This document shows, one piece after another, positions 29,201-36,924 of a DNA stretch of 50,681 nt (positions are counted from its first letter, which is position 1; every line of letters starts with the position of its first letter). The DNA lies in NCBI GenBank assembly GCA_012735465.1, contig JAAYHJ010000027.1, forward strand, positions 1-50,681, given 5' to 3'. Below the pieces are notes generated by a model. That model had not been told where the DNA came from, searched no databases, and was given only the letters and a program-made list of their open reading frames with translations. The DNA is from Clostridiaceae bacterium. GTDB lineage: Bacteria > Bacillota > Clostridia > SK-Y3. The translations under genes and the position numbers were made by a program.

Positions 29201-29680
29201 GTTGAGCTCCGCAATCTTAGCCTTTAGAAAATCGTCCTGCTTAATACCATTACAAACCGATTCAAGCACTTCAGGAGTAATATTATACCTTTTAAACTCG
29301 GTTATCAAAATGGACAAAGTATTGACAAAACCCTGGCCTTTGGCAGGCTTTGATAGTACCTGTAAACTGTCTTTCATTTTATCCAAAATCCTGTACAGAA
29401 CCATGCATTTGCCCGCAGGATGTATATGGGGATATGTTATGCCCCCTGCTTCATTGAAAATCCTAAAGGCCAAACGCCTAAAGCTCAAAACTTCTGTCTT
29501 TAATATGCCTCCTGTCCCTAAAACGGATATAAGATTTCGTTCCGCCTGGAAAGTAAACTGTTCCGGAACAAGCAATATAAGCGGCCTTGCAGCATTCTCC
29601 TTTATTCTGGACTTAATTTCGTTTAAGCAGAAATAGGTTTTACCACTTCCCGACCTGCCGTATATAAACCTCAAACTCAT
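26240..29680 (-). CDS. addB: ATP-dependent helicase/deoxyribonuclease subunit B
   Basis: Partner subunit of AddA, 1146 aa, which recognises regulatory sequences and carries the second nuclease. The degenerate helicase has an intact P-loop GRSGSGKT (8-15). The C-terminal nuclease has the DYKSGSKDF motif. The four iron-sulfur cysteines that staple the nuclease domain are visible: C788 (YTSCPFAYY) and C1103, C1106, C1112 (CEYCNFLPIC). Start: the ATG at 29680 gives MSLRFIYGRSGSGKT, the usual family beginning, with GGGAG upstream. The longer frame adds six residues without support. It is the first gene of the recombination operon, divergent from arginase. Confidence 0.95.
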   Translation of the reverse strand: MSLRFIYGRSGSGKTYFCLNEIKSRIKENAARPLILLVPEQFTFQAERNLISVLGTGGILKTEVLSFRRLAFRIFNEAGGITYPHIHPAGKCMVLYRILDKMKDSLQVLSKPAKGQGFVNTLSILITEFKRYNITPEVLESVCNGIKQDDFLKAKIAELNLIYSAFEKTIKERYRDADDDITVASEKMGSVSLYDGAEIWIDGFDGFTPQEYKMIACLLQKAERVNITLCTDCLEEEGFYGGVDIFSPVKNTYKKILNIAREMGIPREPVVHMDEKPLFRFSKSRELSHLESFLYSYPYKKYEEKTKDICLFSSSNIFLEVEAAARDIIRLCREKNMRYRDIAVVTGNLNEYQKLVEVIFTEYGIPYFIDAKVEITNHPLVRLILSMLDIFIENWSYESVFRYLKTGMTGIAQERIDQLENYVLACGIKGSQWTDEQEWKMKPGLVPDEKRPEEQEEMLKAINETRALVVSPLLKFRQKTKGRKKASEFCESLYDFLCELEVSEKIEKSIDAFKKSGNLNLANEYSQVWNIVMELFDQIVEVMGDETFGIERFTNVLKIGINEYKIGLIPASLDQVLVGNLERSKSHEVKALLILGANDGVFPSAKLEEGILSDQDRAILAGAGVELASDTKTKAFDEQYLVYRALTTAGNYLRISWPIANSEGGTCYPSMVISRLRKIFPNITETSNIISTGSPDEDMELISCKTPSFKHMITALRQKADGKEINTLWQEVYHWYSQQEEWKQKCSLVRSAFQYKNIAQPVSRNKIAALYGSPVILSVSRLEKYTSCPFAYYVQYGLGAKERKIYRLTPPDVGTFIHMAIESFSRLVSEENISWRDFDREWCEEKVSQIVEEMLRRMQGSAIVASKRYTVLTKRLKRVITRAVWLIAEHIRRSSFEPVEYEVGFGDEGKYPPIIIELDSGEQIKLTGRIDRVDALETESGTYLRIVDYKSGSKDFKLSDVFYGLQVQLVTYLDALWGEEKEKYLPGGMFYFKVDDPIVKADGRITEKEVEQAIMRQLKMRGLLLADVKLIREMDKTIEKNSLIIPATIKKDGSLGKNSSVATMEQFKLLRGYVRKLLKDLCTEIMKGNVSIQPYKKDDINSCEYCNFLPICQFDTIMKENSFKILNDKNDDEVWELMQERGEGNA

Positions 29681-29805
29681 ACCTTGCAACTCCCACATTC
29701 GTATATTTGAAAATACATAATTATTACATTTATTTTAGCATATAACGCAATGCATGGTAAAACAATTATTTTACAAATATGGAAATATGCCAGTTATATT
29801 TTTTA

Positions 29806-29834
29806 TTGCAAAAAATTTTACCCGGTGATAAAAT
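29806..29834 (+). promoter_or_regulatory. Arginase promoter
   Basis: -35 TTGCAA (29806-29811) and -10 TAAAAT (29829-29834) are separated by 17 bp on the plus strand. They would start transcription near 29841, leaving a leader of about 110 nt before the arginase start codon. Confidence 0.5.
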
Positions 29835-29880
29835 ATAAAGGACGTTTGATAAATATAAAAGGACGAGCAATTTATGGACG

Positions 29881-29927
29881 GCAGAATTAATAAATTCTGC
29901 TGCTCTTTATTTTTAATTTTTTTAATT
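29881..29927 (+). terminator. Leader terminator (attenuator) upstream of arginase
   Basis: A perfect 8-bp stem GCAGAATT/AATTCTGC with an AATA loop (29881-29900) is followed by a T-rich run to 29927, all before the arginase ribosome site. Upstream, GAGCA (29865-29869) can pair with TGCTC (29901-29905) to extend the stem. No plus-strand gene lies upstream that it could terminate, so a role in attenuation is likely. Confidence 0.55.
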
Positions 29928-29949
29928 AATGTATGAAAGGATAAGTTAA

Positions 29950-30801
29950 ATGAAATATAAATTTTTTGGACTACCAATGCATTACGGAGCAGATTCAATA
30001 GGTTTAAACTTTGGAATTGATGAACTAAAAAAAGAACTTAAGAAAAAAAATCATGACATCATAGAAAAGATTGACGTGGTTAATGCAGAAGAAGATTTTG
30101 ATGAAAAATACATAAAATACATAAATTCCATAACTGCAAATTGTATTTCTCTTGCAAAAAAAGTAAATGAAGCAGTTGTAAATAATTATATTCCTGTTTC
30201 CATAGGCGGGGACCACAGCATTTCCATGGGAAGCATATCCGGAGTTGCAAAAGAAATGGATATAGGCGTTATATGGGTTGATGCTCACGGGGATATGAAC
30301 ACCCACGAAACAACCGTAACCGGAAACATACACGGCATGCCTTTGGCTGCATTGCAAGGTTATGGCCATGAGAAATTAGTAAATATATTTTACAAAGGCC
30401 CAAAAATAAAAACTCAAAACGTGGTTATATTCGGAGCAAGAAATTTTGATTACAGAGAAAAATTATTCATTGAACAATTGGGTGTGAAAGTATTTTATCA
30501 TAAAGACATATTGAATAACGGTTTTACCCGGGAGTTGGAAAAAGCAGTTAACTATCTTACTTCAAAAATAAACAAGATTCATTTAAGCTTTGACCTTGAC
30601 GTTATAAACCCCGATTTGCTGCCCGGAGTAAGCAATCCGGTAGAAGACGGGATAACCCTTGAGCAAGCGGATTATATCTTTGATTTCTTTATTAAAAGCA
30701 ATTTACTAAGCTCTGTAGACATAGTGGAATATAACCCTGCCTTTGACAAAAACCATGTTACACGGGACTTTACGGTGAGATTAATAGAAAAATTCATGTG
30801 A
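29950..30801 (+). CDS. rocF: Arginase
   Basis: Cytoplasmic manganese ureohydrolase of 283 aa that converts arginine to ornithine and urea. Metal-binding motifs of the ureohydrolase family are present: GGDHS (H89), DAHGD (D111, H113, D115) and SFDLDVINP (D215, D217). The GNIHGMPLA segment (H128) matches bacterial arginases rather than agmatinases. A late VEYNPAFD segment closes the family pattern. The start ATG follows AAAGGA. It is a single gene with its own promoter, leader hairpin and terminator, divergent from addB and convergent with the racemase operon. Formiminoglutamase is a less likely alternative. Confidence 0.88.
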   Translation: MKYKFFGLPMHYGADSIGLNFGIDELKKELKKKNHDIIEKIDVVNAEEDFDEKYIKYINSITANCISLAKKVNEAVVNNYIPVSIGGDHSISMGSISGVAKEMDIGVIWVDAHGDMNTHETTVTGNIHGMPLAALQGYGHEKLVNIFYKGPKIKTQNVVIFGARNFDYREKLFIEQLGVKVFYHKDILNNGFTRELEKAVNYLTSKINKIHLSFDLDVINPDLLPGVSNPVEDGITLEQADYIFDFFIKSNLLSSVDIVEYNPAFDKNHVTRDFTVRLIEKFM

Positions 30802-30803
30802 GC

Positions 30804-30841
30804 AAAATAAAGGAACAGTGATTAAGCTGTCCCTTTATTTT
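30804..30841. terminator. Bidirectional terminator between arginase and racemase genes
   Basis: AAAATAAAGG (30804-30813) pairs with CCTTTATTTT (30832-30841), and the inner ACAG (30815-30818) pairs with CTGT (30827-30830). A/T tracts flank both sides. The stop codon of the minus-strand racemase gene lies inside its right edge. Confidence 0.88.
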
Positions 30842-31532
30842 ATCCCGTAATAAGAGTGTCTATTACTATTTCCATCGGATCAATTAACGGAATGCCCATG
30901 TATTCATGTTTTAATACAAGCCCAATTTCAGTACATCCTAAGATTATGAGCTCTGCTCCTTTATCAATCAATTCATTGGCTGCTTCCTCCAGCAGTTGAA
31001 CGGGTTTTCCTTCCGTCACACCGCTCTTTATCCCTTCACTTCCATAAATTGCCTCCATCACTTTTTCCTTTTGAGTGGCATCTTTTGGATAAATAACATT
31101 TGCATTTATTAAGTATTTCTCAAACAAACCGGTTTTAATGGTACCCGTGGTAGCCAAAACCCCAATATTTTTTATTTTAGGATAGAACTCACAAATGTGC
31201 TTTTTTACTTCTACAAAAGCATTGATTATCGGGTAAGAAACTTCCCTTTCTATATCTTTTATAAAATAATGGGCTGTCATGCAAGGTATGCAACCCACAT
31301 CAACACCCAACATCTCCAAATTTTTAGCTGTTTCCACCATAGCTTTTACAGGGCTTTCACCATTATGTAAAATAGCTTCCGTGCGATCGGGAATTTTAAC
31401 ATTGCTGTCGATGATCACACGAAAATGATCCTGGTCCCTTTTGGCATTTGTCTTTTTAATCAAATTCATATAAAAATCTGCCGTGGCCTGAGGTCCCATA
31501 CCACCAATAATACCTATAACCTTATCATTCAT
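30840..31532 (-). CDS. Aspartate/glutamate racemase family protein
   Basis: Cofactor-independent amino-acid racemase of 230 aa. It has the Asp/Glu racemase signature GIIGGMGPQATADFY at the N-terminus and the two catalytic cysteines in CIPCMTAH (C84) and ILGCTEIGL (C200). Relatives interconvert L- and D-aspartate (RacD type). Start: the ATG at 31532 is 7 nt after GGAGG; an ATG 6 nt upstream overlaps that site. It is the last gene of a four-gene operon with a Mur ligase and an ATP-grasp ligase, so its D-amino acid is probably a substrate of one of them. Glutamate or another acidic amino acid cannot be excluded. Confidence 0.88.
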   Translation of the reverse strand: MNDKVIGIIGGMGPQATADFYMNLIKKTNAKRDQDHFRVIIDSNVKIPDRTEAILHNGESPVKAMVETAKNLEMLGVDVGCIPCMTAHYFIKDIEREVSYPIINAFVEVKKHICEFYPKIKNIGVLATTGTIKTGLFEKYLINANVIYPKDATQKEKVMEAIYGSEGIKSGVTEGKPVQLLEEAANELIDKGAELIILGCTEIGLVLKHEYMGIPLIDPMEIVIDTLITG

Positions 31533-31562
31533 TCGCATCCCTCCTTTGAACCTCAACACCCT

Positions 31563-33113
31563 TTAATTATTCATACCTGCTATTCTTTTTACAAGAGGTT
31601 CAAACAGCCTCTCTTTATCCATGGAGGGTCTCAATTTACTCAATTGTTCCAAGGCAATTCTTGCTCCGCAATCCATTCCCTGGCAGCCCGCTAAAAGCAT
31701 AACATCTCCTTTTTCAACAGTTGATAAAGCATGAGCTATGGCATCGGGCAATTCTTCGTACAAATATACTTTTATTCCTGCATCCCTCATAACCTCTTGA
31801 AAAGCTTCTATTTCCTCGTCCTGCACCACATCCTTATCCGTGACATGGGACCGACTTAAAGTTGCAATGATTTCTTTCAGGTGAAGCTTTGGCGCCCAGG
31901 ATGCAATTACTTCCGCATTTTCCCTGTTAACGGTTACTCCCCGGCTTCCTCTTATAGCATATACCAGTTTTAAATTTTTATAGTCCATCATCTCAAGGGT
32001 TTTTAAGGTTACATCTATATTCCCGCTGTTGGCAAAATGGTCATCAATAATTTTAAAATCGTCTTCAAAAACTATTTCAAAACGCCTTTCCACGCCGGTA
32101 AAAGTACGCAGGGTTTTTTGTATGGCAGGAACAGGTACACCGCACAGCAGTCCCACCATAATTGCTACCATTGCATTATATACCGAATGAAAACCGGGCG
32201 TGCGAAGCTCTATGTCAAATTCCTCGGGAGTATATATTATATTATCATCCAATTTAAATGTTTTTCTGATGCTTACCGTGAATTTTGCCCTGCCCGTTGA
32301 CAAATCAATATCCTTACACCATAAATCCCCATTTTCATTTTTAATGCCATAAGTTAATACCTTTGCTCTTGTCTGATTTACCAAAGATGCCGAATAAGGA
32401 CAATCCAAATTAAGTATGGCCCATTGGTGGGGCTCCGCATTTCGAATTAAACTCGCCTTACTGTTGAAATATTTTTCAAAGGACCCGTGAAAATCTATAT
32501 GTTCCCTGCTGATATTGTTAAGGGCAACAATGTCAAAATCCACGTTTCCGACCCTGTTAAGTTCCAAAGCTGCGGAAGAAACCTCCATACACACATGGGA
32601 TACATTATGAGCTTTCATTTGGTAAAAATAGCGATGTAGGTCCAGGGATTCCGGAGTCGTTAACATAGAAGGCTCGGAATAATCACCAAATTCCACTTTT
32701 ACGGTACCTATAAGTCCCGTTTTAAATCCATTGTTCCTCAAAATAGCATTCGTCATAAAGGAAGTGGTGGTTTTCCCGTTCGAAGCCGTAATACCTATTA
32801 TCTTCATATCTTTAGAAGGACTCCCGTAAAATTTATCACCTAAAGCAGCCAATGCCTCCCGACTGTTTGCTACCCGTATCTGAGGTATATCCCAGCCTTC
32901 CTGAAAATCTTCAACAACTGCTGCTATTGCACCGTTTTTTATTGCATCCGGTATATATTTATGTCCATCGGTTTTATATCCCTTTATGCAAACAAATACA
33001 TTCCCTTGAGTGACTTTTTTTGAATTATATGCTATACCGGTTATATCCATATTTTTTAAATTGCGGGTCTCCAGAACATGTATGGATTCTAGCAACTCAT
33101 ATAATGTAATCAT
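31563..33113 (-). CDS. MurE-like Mur ligase with altered specificity motifs
   Basis: ATP-dependent amide ligase of 516 aa, built like UDP-MurNAc-tripeptide synthetase. It has an N-terminal nucleotide-sugar domain (1-95), a central ATPase with P-loop GITASNGKTTT (107-117), LTTPESLDLH and the EVSS and REHIDFHG motifs, and a C-terminal domain (about 335-516). It departs from housekeeping MurE: the DNPR diaminopimelate motif is replaced by LSRS (419-422), the GKGHE motif by GCQGMD (476-481), and the DYAH motif by DDHF (357-360). It is therefore probably not MurE, but a paralogue that loads another amino acid or acts on another acceptor. The start ATG has AAGGAG at 6 nt, 18 nt after the ATP-grasp stop. 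Confidence 0.85.
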   Translation of the reverse strand: MITLYELLESIHVLETRNLKNMDITGIAYNSKKVTQGNVFVCIKGYKTDGHKYIPDAIKNGAIAAVVEDFQEGWDIPQIRVANSREALAALGDKFYGSPSKDMKIIGITASNGKTTTSFMTNAILRNNGFKTGLIGTVKVEFGDYSEPSMLTTPESLDLHRYFYQMKAHNVSHVCMEVSSAALELNRVGNVDFDIVALNNISREHIDFHGSFEKYFNSKASLIRNAEPHQWAILNLDCPYSASLVNQTRAKVLTYGIKNENGDLWCKDIDLSTGRAKFTVSIRKTFKLDDNIIYTPEEFDIELRTPGFHSVYNAMVAIMVGLLCGVPVPAIQKTLRTFTGVERRFEIVFEDDFKIIDDHFANSGNIDVTLKTLEMMDYKNLKLVYAIRGSRGVTVNRENAEVIASWAPKLHLKEIIATLSRSHVTDKDVVQDEEIEAFQEVMRDAGIKVYLYEELPDAIAHALSTVEKGDVMLLAGCQGMDCGARIALEQLSKLRPSMDKERLFEPLVKRIAGMNN

Positions 33114-33131
33114 TTGTTTCTCCTTCCATCA

Positions 33132-34346
33132 TTAATCCCTGGTGTTTTTAACTTCTTGGCGTCGTCCTTTAAAAACCTTTCCCAGTGCCTGTCCCAGTAT
33201 TTTATATAAAAAAGCAAACGCCGGTTTTAAATCCTTCCAGTCCCAAATAGCATAGGCTTTAGGTCTAAAATAAGATAAAAAAACCTGTTGTACAGTTAAT
33301 TGTTTCGTTTTAATGTAATCCCTGACAGCCAAAAAATCTTCAAAAGCATACCAAAACACCAGGTTCGTGTCATATGTAATTGCTTTTGGCTCCAACGGCT
33401 GGCCGGTCAATTCCCGGTAAGCCACATAGGGCATGTTAATCCCTGCCTTATATAATAAGCTGTTTAGATTGGTGGTCCGCACATTTATTTCAATTAAATA
33501 GTACTGCCCCGTTTGGGCATCCTTCTTAAATTCAATTTCTGCAAATCCCTTATACCCTATGGATTCTAAGAATCTTGCACCTATATCAAACAATTCCGGA
33601 ACATATTTTTGCTGGGTATAAACGGACGCACCAAAATTAATGGGATATTGGCGCAGCTTTTGACAGGTAACCCAATGGGTCACCTTAGCATCTTGATTCA
33701 GATAAGCATCAAAGGTATACATGTGGTCGTCAAAGCCGGGTATAATTCTTTGCACAACCACCTCCAGATTTGCCTCTTTTGCCGCGTTTATTGAAGCAAT
33801 CAATTCTTCATCATTGTATACCTTGAACACTTTTTTTCTGAATCTGGATACAAAAGCCGGCGAATCCACGGGCTTTACCAAACAAGGGTACTTTATAAAC
33901 TCCCTGATCTTATTGATTAAATCCGGGTCATTCATGGGTACGGTTTCCGGTACTCTAACCTGATGAGCTATTGCCAGCTCATGTAAAGTACCCTTTTTCA
34001 TAACTTTCGTATAAAGCCCCTGCTCTGTTTGGGGTATTAAAAAATATTTGCGCAATTCCGGTAAATAGGTATCCACAAATTCCACATAAGGGTCGGCACA
34101 GGGAAATAAAACAGGAGGACTGCTCTGTTTTTTTGCATACTCAATCAAGAAATAAAGAAGACCCTCGGGGTCTTCTTTATAATGAGGCCCTATTAATGAT
34201 TCAGTGCAATACTTCGAATGAATACCATAGCTACCTTTTCTTTGATAATCAACAGTGACAACCGGTATACCATGAACACCCAGGCAACGGATAACACTAA
34301 GACCAATATAATAATTCGCCCCTAAAACAACGGCCTTGTTTTTCAT
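33132..34346 (-). CDS. ATP-grasp carboxylate-amine ligase (possible D-aspartate ligase)
   Basis: 404-aa ligase that would activate a carboxylate as acyl-phosphate and join it to an amine. The N-terminal preATP-grasp fold begins KAVVLGANYYIGLSVIRCLG. The ATP-binding lysines are expected in YPCLVKPVDSP and the region before FKVYND. The Mg-binding acidic/Asn cluster is GFAEIEF followed by LIEINVRTT. The carboxylate-amine ligase group includes the D-Asp ligase that adds D-aspartate to peptidoglycan precursors in Enterococcus faecium, whose gene also neighbours an aspartate racemase; that parallel is my main reason for the suggestion. The start ATG is 6 nt after GGGAG, which overlaps the end of the preceding 70-aa gene. 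Confidence 0.82.
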   Translation of the reverse strand: MKNKAVVLGANYYIGLSVIRCLGVHGIPVVTVDYQRKGSYGIHSKYCTESLIGPHYKEDPEGLLYFLIEYAKKQSSPPVLFPCADPYVEFVDTYLPELRKYFLIPQTEQGLYTKVMKKGTLHELAIAHQVRVPETVPMNDPDLINKIREFIKYPCLVKPVDSPAFVSRFRKKVFKVYNDEELIASINAAKEANLEVVVQRIIPGFDDHMYTFDAYLNQDAKVTHWVTCQKLRQYPINFGASVYTQQKYVPELFDIGARFLESIGYKGFAEIEFKKDAQTGQYYLIEINVRTTNLNSLLYKAGINMPYVAYRELTGQPLEPKAITYDTNLVFWYAFEDFLAVRDYIKTKQLTVQQVFLSYFRPKAYAIWDWKDLKPAFAFLYKILGQALGKVFKGRRQEVKNTRD

Positions 34347-34358
34347 CCTTATCTCCCT

Positions 34359-34571
34359 TTACACTATACTAAATAAAGGCAATCTGACTTGAAACCAAGC
34401 CTTACCGTCTGATTCTTCACCGGACGTATCCTTTACCAAACTAATTCTTGGATATCTATCCTTAATATATTTCACTTCATCATCGGACAATCTTAATTCC
34501 CTGTAACAAACTCCATCTTCAAAAGATTTGGACAAAAAATTTTCAAAATTCTTAATTTCATCAGCGGTCAT
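34359..34571 (-). CDS. Small protein leading the ligase operon, function unknown
   Basis: 70 aa, first gene of the operon with the ATP-grasp ligase, whose start lies 12 nt after this stop. I recognise no family. The composition is acidic and mixed, with a predicted helix-turn-helix-like opening (TADEIKNFENFLSKSFEDG) followed by LSDDEVKYIKDRYPRISL and a C-terminal beta-like WFQVRLPLF. There is no signal peptide or membrane segment. The ribosome site AGGGGGAG is strong at 6 nt, and the tight spacing favours a real co-expressed gene, perhaps a carrier, adaptor or regulatory subunit. Confidence 0.7.
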   Translation of the reverse strand: MTADEIKNFENFLSKSFEDGVCYRELRLSDDEVKYIKDRYPRISLVKDTSGEESDGKAWFQVRLPLFSIV

Positions 34572-34880
34572 TTAAGCTCCCCCTTATCTTAGGTTAAGCT
34601 ATTATAATGATAAGCATAAAGCAATAACTTTTCATTTATTTATTGCCATTAATCAGCCATAAATTCTATGATGTGGAGTCTTATGTCTGTTAAACACGGT
34701 CAACTTTGAGTTAACTATATTAAATATTAAAATGATTAATTTTATGCATATCAATTATATTCCCAAATTTGCTAATACGTATACACTGACTTTATATTTA
34801 ATGTTCTAAATTTACTAATATATATACTACTATACCCTATATTACGTAGTCAATAATTTTTACAAAAAATCAAAACCAGA
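34572..34880. other. AT-rich intergenic region upstream of the ligase operon
   Basis: No gene is seen in about 310 bp. It holds a TATAAT-like box on the minus strand near 34600 without a convincing -35. It also holds two imperfect direct repeats of about 24 bp with a 43-bp offset (starting 34765 and 34808; AAATTTGCTAATACGTATAC and a diverged copy). The operon promoter must lie here. Confidence 0.4.
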
Positions 34881-34884
34881 AAAA

Positions 34885-34901
34885 GGCACCTTTTCGGTGC
34901 C
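34885..34901 (-). terminator. Terminator of the ABC-F gene
   Basis: The stem GGCACC (34885-34890)/GGTGCC (34896-34901) with a 5-nt loop is followed on the minus strand by TTTTT. It directly abuts the ABC-F stop codon. Confidence 0.88.
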
Positions 34902-36545
34902 CTATCTATCTTTCAATTTGCGCAGTTCGTTCAATATTTCATGGTATTCTCTATCCAAGGCTTCTCTATCATCATGTTTTGATGGAACTGATAATCTACC
35001 TATAACCTCTGAAAGGCGGTTATTTAATATAATTATTTGTTTTTGAATCTCCTCTTTATTTTTACTTAGATAATTATTTCTTTCACTTAAGTATTCTGTG
35101 AAGGTCCCAACATACATTTTTATCTTTTTATTCTCTATTACTGCAATTTGATTTGCAATAGCATCTACAAATTTTCGGTCATGGGAAACAAACAATAATG
35201 TTCTATCATATTCCCGCAGCGTTTCTTCTATCACTTCAAGAGAATTGATATCCATATAATTAGTAGGTTCATCCAATATGAGTAAATTTATATCACAAAG
35301 CAATATCTTAGCAAAAGAGACTTTTACTCTTTCCCCACCACTTAGGACATCAACCTTTTTATAAATTGAATCGCCCCTAAAAAGCAGCCGGGCAAGCAAT
35401 AGCCTGGCAAAGCTCTCCGGGTATATGCTGCTTTCCATCACATTTTCTATTATACTTGCATCCTTTTTTAAAATGTCCATCTCCTGGCTAAAATACCCTA
35501 TCTTTGCACCTTTAGCAACTCTTATAGCATCATCGCCTTCCACTATCATCTTAATTAAAGTGCTTTTCCCGCAACCATTAGGACCAATTAATGCTACTTT
35601 TGCACCATTATAAATATTAAATGAAGCATTTTGAAATATAATTTTATCACCAAAGGCTTTATTTATATTTTTTCCTTCTATTATTATTTTGCTGTGAAGC
35701 TTGCTGGATTCCAAAATATCCAGTTTAATCTTAGGCTGTTCTCTAGGCTTTTCCTTTACCTCAAGATGCTCAATCCTACTCTCAATATTTTTAACCGCTC
35801 TATCAAGGGTAGCCTTCGCCTTTTGTCCGCCCATCTTATGAAGCCTTGCCTCCGAATTGCCCATCCTCTTAGGCGTTTTTCTCATGCTTTTAATCTTTTG
35901 TTTTGTATCATTAATAACACTTTCAAGCCGCTTTTTTTCTTTTACATATTCTTCAAACTCAAACTGAGCTCTTTCTATTTCTTGAATCTTTTGTGCCTTG
36001 TAATCACTATAATTACCCTTATAAATATTAATCTTGCCGTTTTCTATTTCTAGAATCCGATTGCATAATTTATCTAAAAACTCTCTGTCGTGAGAAATAA
36101 TAAGAAAAGCACCTTTGTACTTCATTAGCTGCTCCTCTATAAACTCAATACCTTGCATATCCACATTGCTGGTAGGTTCATCTGCAAATATTATATCGCT
36201 GTCATCCTCTAAAGCTCCCGCCAGCTTAAATCTCGTTTTTTCTCCACCGCTCATGTTCGCAGACCAAACAGGTTTAATACCAAGCTTTGATGCCATTTCA
36301 CTGCTTATTATTTTTTTATCCGGTGGTTCCAGTTGCGATATATATGCAGCCTTTCCATACAACTTTATCCATCCTTCGTCAGGCTCCAACCTTTTACTTA
36401 ATATATTTATTAAAGTAGTTTTGCCGACTCCATTCGCACCTACTACCCCTATTCTGTCTTCCGAATAAATCTTTAGACTGTCTATATCCAATATCAGCCG
36501 ATCACCAAAATACTTTTTAATATCTTTGCATTCAATTAATAACAT
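34902..36545 (-). CDS. ABC-F ATPase, ribosomal-protection (ARE) type
   Basis: 547-aa soluble twin-ATPase without membrane domains. NBD1 has Walker A GANGVGKTT, signature MSGGEKTR and Walker B FADEPTSN. A long basic, coiled-coil interdomain linker spans about 190-275. NBD2 has Walker A GPNGCGKST, signature LSGGERVK and LILDEPTNYMD. A C-terminal coiled coil follows (about 490-547). ABC-F proteins with this linker and no Arm insertion match the Vga/Lsa/Msr/CplR-like antibiotic-resistance group, which dislodges drugs from the ribosomal exit tunnel, rather than EttA. The drug range cannot be read from sequence, though lincosamide-pleuromutilin-streptogramin is usual for Clostridia. The start ATG is 6 nt after GGGAGGA, which itself lies in a hairpin of a long regulatory leader. 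Confidence 0.88.
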   Translation of the reverse strand: MLLIECKDIKKYFGDRLILDIDSLKIYSEDRIGVVGANGVGKTTLINILSKRLEPDEGWIKLYGKAAYISQLEPPDKKIISSEMASKLGIKPVWSANMSGGEKTRFKLAGALEDDSDIIFADEPTSNVDMQGIEFIEEQLMKYKGAFLIISHDREFLDKLCNRILEIENGKINIYKGNYSDYKAQKIQEIERAQFEFEEYVKEKKRLESVINDTKQKIKSMRKTPKRMGNSEARLHKMGGQKAKATLDRAVKNIESRIEHLEVKEKPREQPKIKLDILESSKLHSKIIIEGKNINKAFGDKIIFQNASFNIYNGAKVALIGPNGCGKSTLIKMIVEGDDAIRVAKGAKIGYFSQEMDILKKDASIIENVMESSIYPESFARLLLARLLFRGDSIYKKVDVLSGGERVKVSFAKILLCDINLLILDEPTNYMDINSLEVIEETLREYDRTLLFVSHDRKFVDAIANQIAVIENKKIKMYVGTFTEYLSERNNYLSKNKEEIQKQIIILNNRLSEVIGRLSVPSKHDDREALDREYHEILNELRKLKDR

Positions 36546-36924
36546 AAAAAATCCTCCCTGTGCTCGAGAGGATAGTATTTTTACGCAAATCTTTATGCAT
36601 TATTTATCAGACATTAAACAATATGTGATATTATAACACCGCCACCTACAGAGATAGAGGACATATTTAATATCACTTTATAAAACCCATATTGTAAAAT
36701 GCAAATATCATTTAAAACTCAAATATGTCACAAAGATATCCACAGCGATAAAAATACTATCCACCCAGAAATTTTTAAAGTACAACAAAAAAACCTTTAC
36801 TTAAGGTAATACCCAGGTCTTATGTGTAATTTTATATAGTGAATTTCTAAAGTGGATTATCTCTTCATCCCTGTAAATACCTTGCCCTTTCTTTATAATA
36901 TGTGATTACAAAAATTCATGCATT
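36546..36924 (-). promoter_or_regulatory. Long structured leader of the ABC-F gene (putative attenuator)
   Basis: The transcript from the 36925-36953 promoter runs about 370 nt before the start codon. Visible elements: (1) a weak terminator, stem ACCTT/AAGGT at 36793-36807 followed by seven T; (2) a hairpin just before the gene (36551-36558 with 36566-36573) containing the Shine-Dalgarno sequence and followed by six T; (3) a 14-nt perfect long-range complement, 36749-36762 with 36570-36583, that would disrupt hairpin 2; (4) a 9-bp pair GTGATATTA/TAATATCAC and an 8-bp pair ACAATATG/CATATTGT between them. Small reading frames occur (MKR-stop at 36857-36868; 16 codons at 36614-36664; 22 codons at 36532-36600, overlapping the ABC-F start), but none has a good ribosome site. 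Drug-responsive attenuation is inferred. Confidence 0.7.

Noticed and set aside
36532-36600. 22-codon upstream frame overlapping the ABC-F start
   Set aside because: It has no ribosome-binding site and its downstream part is dictated by the SD-bearing hairpin. It is kept only as a remark in the leader entry, not as a gene.
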